From positions 1 through 10,353 of the forward strand of contig CAYPEF010000086.1 in assembly GCA_964409675.1 (NCBI GenBank): DNA of 10,353 bases, given 5' to 3'. Below are positions 5,925 through 10,353 of the stretch, piece by piece; positions within the stretch are counted from its first letter, which is position 1, and each line of letters begins with the position of its first letter. The DNA comes from CAYMDD01 sp964409675 (GTDB lineage: Bacteria > Pseudomonadota > Alphaproteobacteria > Rickettsiales > SXRF01). The notes beneath the pieces are model-generated. The model was not told the origin of the DNA and did not search any database. It saw nothing but the letters and a program-made list of their open reading frames with translations. Both the position numbers and the translations under genes were made by a program.

Positions 5925-7496
5925 ATGAGCTTTTCCTCCTTGCGCGACTTCCTCTCCTACCTCGAAAGCCGGAACAACCTGCTGCGCGTGCGGGAGCCGA
6001 TTTCTCCTTACCTTGAAATGACCGAACTCGGCACCCGCCTGATCGCCCGCAAAGGCCCGGCGGCGCTGCTGGAAAATGTCACCCCCTGTTCTATTCCCCC
6101 CGCCTGCGGGGGGACGCAGGGGGGAACCTTGCTTTCCTCCAATACCGACGCTATTGCTTCCCCCCTAAATCCCCCCGCAAGCGTGGGGACTTCCATTCCT
6201 GCGCTGATCAACCTGTTCGGCACCGTCGAGCGCGTGGCGTGGGGCATGGGGCGGGAACCGCATCAATTGCGCGAAATCGGCGAAACCCTCGCTTTCCTGC
6301 GCCAGCCCGAACCGCCCGGCGGCTGGCGCGACCTGCTGGAGATGCGCCCGCTGCTCAAATCCGTGATGAGCATGAAGCCCAGAACCGTGGGCCGCGCGCC
6401 ATGCCAGGAGATTGTCCTGCAAGGCGACGATATCGACCTCGGCCTGCTGCCCATCCAGACCTGCTGGCCCGGCGAGCCCGCTCCCTTAATCACCTGGCCG
6501 CTGGTCGTCACCAAGGGCCCCTCGGAATCCAAAGAAGATGATTTCAACCTTGGCATCTACCGCATGCAGGTGCTGGGCAAGAATAAAACGCTGATGCGCT
6601 GGCTGAAGCACCGCGGCGGCGCCCAGCATCACCGCCGCTGGGGCCAAGCGCGGCGCGACCCCCTGCCCGCCGCCGCCGTGATCGGCGCCGACCCCGCCAC
6701 CATCCTTGCCGCCGTCACCCCGGTGCCGGACACGCTTTCCGAATACCAGTTCGCCGGTCTTCTTCGCGGCCATAAAACCGAGCTGGTAGAGTGCAAGACC
6801 ATTCCCCTGAAAGTGCCCGCCAGCGCCGAGATCGTGCTGGAAGGCCATGTCAGCCTCGATGATTTCGGCGATGAAGGGCCATACGGCGACCATACCGGCT
6901 ATTATAATTCGGTGGAGCCGTTCCCGGTCTTTACCCTCAGCGCCATCACGATGCGCAGCAACCCGATTTATTTAACCACATACACGGGCCGCCCGCCGGA
7001 TGAGCCATCGGTGCTGGGCGAAGCACTGAACGAGGTTTTCATCCCCCTGCTCCAGCAGCAATTCCCGGAAGTGGTGGATTTCTGGCTACCGCCGGAGGGC
7101 TGCTCCTACCGCGTGGCGGTCGTCTCCATCCGCAAGGCCTATCCCGGCCACGCCAAGCGGGTGATGATGGGTATCTGGTCTTACTTACGCCAGTTCATGT
7201 ACACCAAATGGATTATCGTGGTGGATGACGACATCAATTGCCGCGACTGGAACGACGTCATCTGGGCCATCTCCACCCGCATGGACCCCTTACGCGACAT
7301 TACGATGATCGACCGCACGCCGATTGATTACCTTGACTTCGCCTCCCCCGAATCAGGCCTAGGCAGCAAAATAGGGCTGGACGCCACCAATAAATGGGAG
7401 CCGGAGACGAAGCGGGAATGGGGAAGGAAAATGGAGATGGATGCGGGGGTGAAGGAAAGAATAAATGAGTTATGCAATAAAATACATTTATTATAG
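5925..7496 (+). CDS. ubiD: UbiD-family 4-hydroxy-3-polyprenylbenzoate decarboxylase, with in-frame repeat insert
   Basis: UbiD removes the carboxyl group of 4-hydroxy-3-polyprenylbenzoate in ubiquinone synthesis, using prenylated FMN made by UbiX. The sequence matches ubiquinone-type UbiD closely: FNLGIYRMQV (N208, at the cofactor and metal site), MRWLKHRGGAQHH (H229-G232), the acidic segment EIVLEG at 302-307, DEGPYGDHTGYYN, FTGRPP-like YTGRPPDEPS, and the C-terminal DFASPESGLGSKIGLDATNKW. UbiX is not in the window. At 523 residues it is longer than the usual 490 or so. The excess lies at about residues 53-90, between LLENV and the conserved NLFGTVERVAWGMG, and is encoded by a GC-rich inverted repeat. 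No ribosome binding site is obvious before the ATG. The 3' end overlaps the opposing hipA-like gene by six bases. Confidence 0.93.
   Translation: MSFSSLRDFLSYLESRNNLLRVREPISPYLEMTELGTRLIARKGPAALLENVTPCSIPPACGGTQGGTLLSSNTDAIASPLNPPASVGTSIPALINLFGTVERVAWGMGREPHQLREIGETLAFLRQPEPPGGWRDLLEMRPLLKSVMSMKPRTVGRAPCQEIVLQGDDIDLGLLPIQTCWPGEPAPLITWPLVVTKGPSESKEDDFNLGIYRMQVLGKNKTLMRWLKHRGGAQHHRRWGQARRDPLPAAAVIGADPATILAAVTPVPDTLSEYQFAGLLRGHKTELVECKTIPLKVPASAEIVLEGHVSLDDFGDEGPYGDHTGYYNSVEPFPVFTLSAITMRSNPIYLTTYTGRPPDEPSVLGEALNEVFIPLLQQQFPEVVDFWLPPEGCSYRVAVVSIRKAYPGHAKRVMMGIWSYLRQFMYTKWIIVVDDDINCRDWNDVIWAISTRMDPLRDITMIDRTPIDYLDFASPESGLGSKIGLDATNKWEPETKREWGRKMEMDAGVKERINELCNKIHLL
6093..6191. repeat. GC-rich inverted repeat element inserted in frame in ubiD
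   Basis: Two 35-base copies face each other: 6093-6127 and 6157-6191. The reverse complement of the first matches the second at 28 of 35 positions, with 29 bases between. Each copy also contains its own hairpin (CCCCCCGCCTGCGGGGGG at 6096-6113; the weaker CCCCCCGCAAGCGTGGGG at 6171-6188). The unit TCCCCCCTAAATCCCCCC recalls dispersed intergenic repeats of other proteobacteria. It encodes about UbiD residues 57-89 without a stop. Confidence 0.8.
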
Positions 7497-9005
7497 ATGC
7501 GGCTCAGAACTCTTCGTTTTAGAAACTGCAATAAATTTATTGATGCCGCCAAATAGTTTTTGATTATGCTTATCTAGCATCGCACAAAATTTCTCGCGAT
7601 CATCCCGTGTAAGCCTCTCATTCGCATCATGCATGATTGCTTTTTTTGCATCAGGAATTTTATCTTGGATTTGACTTACTATTTTTTCAATATCTTCCAA
7701 GCTGATTTGAAATTCCCGCCCGAGCATAACGACTTTCTTGGCATCAATATCACGAAATTCATAACGTGTTCCGCGCTTAAGAATAGGCAAGTCTTTCACA
7801 TTCTTTGCGTCTTCAAGGTGTTGAGCGTCACTCGTCAGATCACCGGCTGATGCTTTTTCATGCACAATACGCGGTTTCGGCATCACGCCGTTTCCATTTT
7901 TTACCAGCAACGCCAATTCATTTTTATTATACATAACTCCCGGCGCAAGATCGTAATTAGGAGTAAGCGACCATTTATCTCCTTCCTTCATCAAAGAGAA
8001 ATTCTTGAAATGGTTATCAACATTACCGAGAAGGAATTGAGTTACAATACGAGCATATAACTGTTTCACACCTTCATGGCCGATTTTCTCGCGTACGAGA
8101 TTGGCAATTTCAAAATATGCTCCCTCATAACGATCAGCGTTGGCAAATCCGAGTAGCTGATTGACTTCTTCAAAATGTTTCCTTCCCTTTTCGGATGTTC
8201 TGTCAAACCGCTCTATCGCAAGCACCTCACGCACCGCACCGTTACGCAAATACAGATCAGCAAGCTTTGCATTTACCGTTTCATCATCAGGCAAGAGAAT
8301 TTTCGTTGCCTGAATCGACATATATTCATTTTCCATGATACGGGGCATTTCATCACATGGAAGCTTGATAATGTGCGTACTGGACTCCCAATATTTTGCC
8401 GGACGCAGCTTGCCATGATCAATTACACCCAACAATTTGGGCTGCACGCCACCGATTGATGAACGCGATTGCAAGGCTGCACGTACCGTTTCCTGATGGT
8501 GATCTTCGGCAAGCTTAGGGTCTAACCCGATATAAGTCACCCATACTGCGCCGGGACAATCGCGCCCGAATGTCATCAACCGGTTATACCGCTCCTCCAG
8601 AGGCTCATGATCACCGTTGATTTTTTCAATGTCCTGCCCCAGTGATTTCCCCTGCGCCTTGCCGAACCAACCTTCTGCCGGAAGGTTATCGAAAAAAGGC
8701 AGCATTGTTTCAGAGCTGCTTATGAAAGGCGCATTTTGCTTAGGAAGCGTATCTGAAATAGGTGGTAAAGACGGATCAGCCAAANNNNNNNNNNTAAGTG
8801 CAGTCATGCCAACAGGTTTTGTAATGCCATTCGGAAGATCTATGAACACAATTCCCATCGAGCCATGAATCTCTCTGGTGCCAAGCTCAGGAGATTCATG
8901 AAAAAAAGGGCGACAAAACTCGTAACACCAAGGAATGGCTATATGCTTCTGCTCCCACCATCCCCGTGAGAAAATTTCATTTTTAGGATTAAATTCTGCG
9001 TTCAT
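7491..9005 (-). CDS. HipA-family serine/threonine kinase, interrupted by an assembly gap
   Basis: HipA kinases are toxins of HipBA systems; E. coli HipA phosphorylates glutamyl-tRNA synthetase and induces growth arrest. As assembled this is 504 codons. HipA marks in order: an N-terminal subdomain (GIVFIDLPNG...PVG, then LPFFDNLPAEGW), SIGGVQPK at 183-190 (nucleotide-binding loop), HIIKLP, ENEY, IERFDR, HFEEVNQLLG, the catalytic-loop GNVDNHFKN with the likely catalytic aspartate D330, and TPNYDLAPG with the metal-binding aspartate. The kinase core looks intact. Ten Ns at 8785-8794 fall in the N-terminal subdomain, so length and frame there are not certain. About 49 residues precede the usual HipA start; an ATG at 8858 is an alternative. 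No HTH antitoxin gene is visible next to it. The gene is clearly more AT-rich than its neighbours, suggesting horizontal acquisition. The cellular target is unknown. Confidence 0.87.
   Translation of the reverse strand: MNAEFNPKNEIFSRGWWEQKHIAIPWCYEFCRPFFHESPELGTREIHGSMGIVFIDLPNGITKPVGMTALXXXXLADPSLPPISDTLPKQNAPFISSSETMLPFFDNLPAEGWFGKAQGKSLGQDIEKINGDHEPLEERYNRLMTFGRDCPGAVWVTYIGLDPKLAEDHHQETVRAALQSRSSIGGVQPKLLGVIDHGKLRPAKYWESSTHIIKLPCDEMPRIMENEYMSIQATKILLPDDETVNAKLADLYLRNGAVREVLAIERFDRTSEKGRKHFEEVNQLLGFANADRYEGAYFEIANLVREKIGHEGVKQLYARIVTQFLLGNVDNHFKNFSLMKEGDKWSLTPNYDLAPGVMYNKNELALLVKNGNGVMPKPRIVHEKASAGDLTSDAQHLEDAKNVKDLPILKRGTRYEFRDIDAKKVVMLGREFQISLEDIEKIVSQIQDKIPDAKKAIMHDANERLTRDDREKFCAMLDKHNQKLFGGINKFIAVSKTKSSEPHL
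8785..8794. other. Assembly gap (10 Ns) inside the HipA-like gene
   Basis: Ten undetermined bases, probably a fixed-size scaffold placeholder. In HipA relatives the stretch between PVG and the LADPSLPPIS-like segment usually holds more residues than four codons, so the true gap is probably longer. The open frame across it cannot be taken as proof of an intact gene. Confidence 0.97.
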
Positions 9006-9102
9006 GCTATATAATTTGTACTACATATATTTTATTTATAAATTCACCTAAGCATATATTATTTATGTTTTTTATACATATTTATTTTCAAAACAGCGTT
9101 AA

Positions 9103-9576
9103 ATGAATTATATATATATAATTATCAATCTTTTGTGCCTCTTTGCGATTTCTGAAAACGCAAAAGGCGAGACATTTAACGTCACCCCCCTCACCCCCGC
9201 CGAGCAGGACTACTACAACCTCTCCTTCTCCTACGCCATGGCCAGCCAGCCCGAAGGCCAGCCTTATTCTTGGAAAACCTACTCCTCCTCCGGCAGCATC
9301 ACTCCCGGCAAAATTTTCACCAATAAAGACGGCGTGCCTTGCCGTCCGTTTGTGGAGAGCTTCGTCATCAACGGCGAGAAAGGCACCAACAGCGGTTATG
9401 GCTGCCAGCGGGCTGGCAAGGAAGGCTGGTGCAAGCTGAAAGAGGGCAATATGCTCTCCTGCGCGCTGGAGCCGCCTGCCACCGTGCTGGAAGGGGTAAT
9501 GCGCGATAGCGGCGAGGCGCTGGAGCGCGGCAAGGCGCCGGTGCGCAGCTTCTGGCAGAAATGGTCGCCGTTTTAA
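9103..9576 (+). CDS. Small secreted protein with a 17-kDa-surface-antigen-like cysteine domain
   Basis: A 157-residue protein. Residues 3-17 are hydrophobic and followed by a polar stretch (ENAKGET), consistent with a signal peptide cleaved near residue 20-22; there is no lipobox. Residues 57-112 carry a conserved tryptophan (SWK, W57), then CRPF at 80-83, GYGCQ at 98-102 and GWCKL at 108-112. This layout recalls the C-terminal domain of the rickettsial 17-kDa surface antigen and related RT0821/Lpp0805-type proteins (CREF, then G-x-A-C-R, then DG-x-W). Four cysteines after the signal (80, 101, 110, 120) could form disulfides in the periplasm. The C-terminus is a charged, probably helical tail. 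No ribosome binding site is visible at the ATG, and the first 25 codons are far more AT-rich than the rest. The molecular role is unknown; the family link is by motif only. Confidence 0.72.
   Translation: MNYIYIIINLLCLFAISENAKGETFNVTPLTPAEQDYYNLSFSYAMASQPEGQPYSWKTYSSSGSITPGKIFTNKDGVPCRPFVESFVINGEKGTNSGYGCQRAGKEGWCKLKEGNMLSCALEPPATVLEGVMRDSGEALERGKAPVRSFWQKWSPF
9106..9123. repeat. Perfect 18-base AT palindrome at the start of the surface-protein gene
   Basis: AATTATATATATATAATT is identical to its reverse complement and encodes part of the predicted signal peptide (NYIYII). It could hinder initiation by folding, or be a scar of the AT-rich DNA next to it. Confidence 0.6.
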
Positions 9577-9751
9577 GGTAGAGATTCCTCCGTTATTGTG
9601 AGCACCGTGAAAGCTGTTCACATAGCCAACAAAGAGATCCTTCGCGGCACTCAGAATGGCGGGTTACGCCAGCTCATTTACAATATAATCCGCTATTTTT
9701 TCATTATTTTTTCTTTATTCACCCAAAATTCACTTTTTTCGCCCTCCTGCC

Positions 9752-9781
9752 CTTGACACGCTTTATACGGGCCTTATATGG
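9752..9781 (+). promoter_or_regulatory. Heat-shock (σ32/RpoH-type) promoter of groES-groEL
   Basis: CTTG at 9752-9755 is followed after 17 bases by CTTATAT at 9773-9779, close to the alphaproteobacterial RpoH pattern CTTG-N17/18-CYTATNTNNG (only the last G fails). The same stretch contains TTGACA (9753-9758) with TATATG 16 bases on, so σ70 could also read it. It predicts a leader of roughly 80 bases before groES. I found no CIRCE (HrcA) inverted repeat in 9577-9866, so control by RpoH seems more likely than by HrcA. Confidence 0.65.
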
Positions 9782-9806
9782 CCTTCCATCGCCAACACTG
9801 GTGATC

Positions 9807-9838
9807 TATAAAAGCCGGGAAGACCGTGGCTTTTTATA
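9807..9838 (+). promoter_or_regulatory. Leader hairpin with U-tract between the promoter and groES
   Basis: TATAAAAGCC (9807-9816) pairs with GGCTTTTTATA (9828-9838) with a single-base bulge around an 11-base loop. The right arm contains five T, so in RNA it looks like a weak intrinsic terminator or a heat-labile AU-rich stem. It ends 17 bases before the groES AGGAGG. Possible roles are attenuation, mRNA 5'-end stability or temperature sensing; the sequence does not decide. Confidence 0.5.
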
Positions 9839-9866
9839 TATTACATTGAAACTTTAGGAGGTTAAT

Positions 9867-10181
9867 ATGAATATTCGTCCCCTCGGCGACCGTTTGGTCA
9901 TTCGCCGTCTCGAAGCCGAAGAAAAAACCGCCGGCGGAATCATTATCCCCGACACCGCGAAAGACAAGCCGCAGGAAGGCGAAGTGCTGGCCGTCGGCCC
10001 TGGCGCGCGCGATGAAAACGGCAAGTATATCCCGCTGGACGTAAAAGTCGGCGATGTGGTGCTGTTCACCAAATGGGGTGGCAACGAAGTGAAAGTGGAC
10101 GGCAAGGAAGTCGTCGTGCTGAAGGAATCCGACGTGATCGGCATCCTGGAAGGCAAGCAGGCCACCAAGAAAGCAGCGTAA
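9867..10181 (+). CDS. groES: Co-chaperonin GroES (Hsp10)
   Basis: GroES forms the heptameric lid of the GroEL chamber and is needed for ATP-driven protein folding in the cytoplasm. The 104-residue product is full length for alphaproteobacterial GroES: it opens with IRPLGDRLVIRR, followed by the GroEL-binding mobile loop EEKTAGGIIIPDTAKDKP (about 18-35), then GEVLAVGPGARDENG, KVGDVVLFTKWGGNEVKVDG and the C-terminal SDVIGILE. The start is set by AGGAGG at 9856-9861, five bases before the ATG, the strongest ribosome binding site here besides that of the GGDEF gene. A σ32-like promoter and leader hairpin lie upstream and groEL follows after 90 bases, the usual bicistronic order. Nothing is missing. 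Confidence 0.97.
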   Translation: MNIRPLGDRLVIRRLEAEEKTAGGIIIPDTAKDKPQEGEVLAVGPGARDENGKYIPLDVKVGDVVLFTKWGGNEVKVDGKEVVVLKESDVIGILEGKQATKKAA

Positions 10182-10182
10182 T

Positions 10183-10240
10183 TCGTCTGTCGTTGGTCGT
10201 CAGTCGTTTTACGACAGACTACAGACAACAAACTACAGAC
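10183..10240. repeat. Heptanucleotide repeat array in the groES-groEL spacer
   Basis: From 10183 the DNA divides into 7-base units: TCGTCTG, TCGTTGG, TCGTCAG, TCGTTTT, then ACGACAG, ACTACAG, ACAACAA, ACTACAG, and a final AC. The first four share TCGT and the last four are of opposite polarity, so GTCTGTCGT (10185-10193) pairs perfectly with ACGACAGAC (10211-10219). ACTACAGAC occurs twice, 14 bases apart. It occupies most of the 90-base spacer and can form a hairpin in the groESL mRNA. Confidence 0.75.
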
Positions 10241-10271
10241 CCCTTAAACCATAAATATACGGAGAAAACCT

Positions 10272-10353
10272 ATGTCCGCTAAAGAACTCAAATACGGTGC
10301 CGATGCCCGCACGCAGATGCTGCAGGGCGTGGAAGCGCTGGCGCGCGCCGTGC
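10272..10353 (+). CDS. groEL: Chaperonin GroEL (Hsp60), N-terminal fragment
   Basis: Only 27 codons are in the window. The N-terminus, MSAKELKYGADARTQMLQG followed by VEALARAV, is the characteristic GroEL start (A-K-[DE]-[VL]-K-[FY]-G-x-[DE]-A-R). GGAG at 10261-10264 lies seven bases before the ATG. Its place directly after groES confirms the assignment. GroEL would form the tetradecameric folding chamber that GroES caps. The repeat-filled 90-base spacer before it may affect the ratio of the two proteins. The rest of the gene lies outside the window. Confidence 0.95.
   Translation, partial: MSAKELKYGADARTQMLQGVEALARAV

Noticed and set aside
9006..9102. A short hipB-like antitoxin gene upstream of the HipA-like gene
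   Set aside because: Only 97 AT-rich bases with many stops; too short for an HTH protein on either strand.
9088..9621. 177-codon minus-strand frame opposite the surface-protein gene
   Set aside because: The plus-strand frame has a signal-peptide-like start and a recognisable cysteine domain; the opposite frame has neither.
9598..9621. GTGAGC...GTTCAC inverted repeat after the surface-protein gene as terminator or operator
   Set aside because: Short arms with a mismatch and no T run; it does not match CIRCE or another operator I know.
1..10353. CRISPR array, tRNA, rRNA, insertion sequence or prophage genes
   Set aside because: No regularly spaced direct repeats with spacers, no cloverleaf or rRNA segment, and no transposase or phage motif were seen.

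Overview
The window reads as a chromosomal segment of an alphaproteobacterium, probably from a metagenome or draft assembly because it holds a run of 10 Ns at 8785-8794. The GroES, the UbiD and the PurE-PurK and ArgD-ArgF gene pairs all look alphaproteobacterial. A σ32-like promoter of the alphaproteobacterial type precedes groES, and a gene resembling rickettsial 17-kDa surface antigens lies next to it. An in-frame palindromic element inside purK resembles the palindromic elements of Rickettsia genes. I cannot name a genus.

Layout. 1-682 (minus): the N-terminal two thirds of a GGDEF diguanylate cyclase, cut by the window edge. 895-4877 (plus): a tight five-gene run, purE, purK, a small two-helix membrane protein, argD and argF, joined by three 4-base ATGA stop/start overlaps and one 2-base gap, so probably one operon for purine and arginine synthesis. 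4893-5855 (minus): a calcineurin-like metallophosphoesterase, convergent with argF. 5925-7496 (plus): ubiD, for ubiquinone synthesis, divergent from the phosphoesterase. 7491-9005 (minus): an AT-rich, HipA-family kinase gene without a visible hipB, broken by the N gap and overlapping the end of ubiD by 6 bases. 9103-9576 (plus): a small secreted protein with a surface-antigen-like cysteine domain. 9577-9866: a regulatory region with a heat-shock-type promoter and a leader hairpin. 9867-10181: groES. 10272 to the end: the first 27 codons of groEL.

The most unusual feature is repeat DNA. Two housekeeping enzymes, PurK and UbiD, each carry a different palindromic element inserted in frame and apparently translated as about 29 and 35 extra residues. 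A third element, an array of eight 7-base units that changes polarity halfway and can fold on itself, fills the groES-groEL spacer. The AT-rich hipA block looks like acquired DNA between ubiD and the surface-protein gene.
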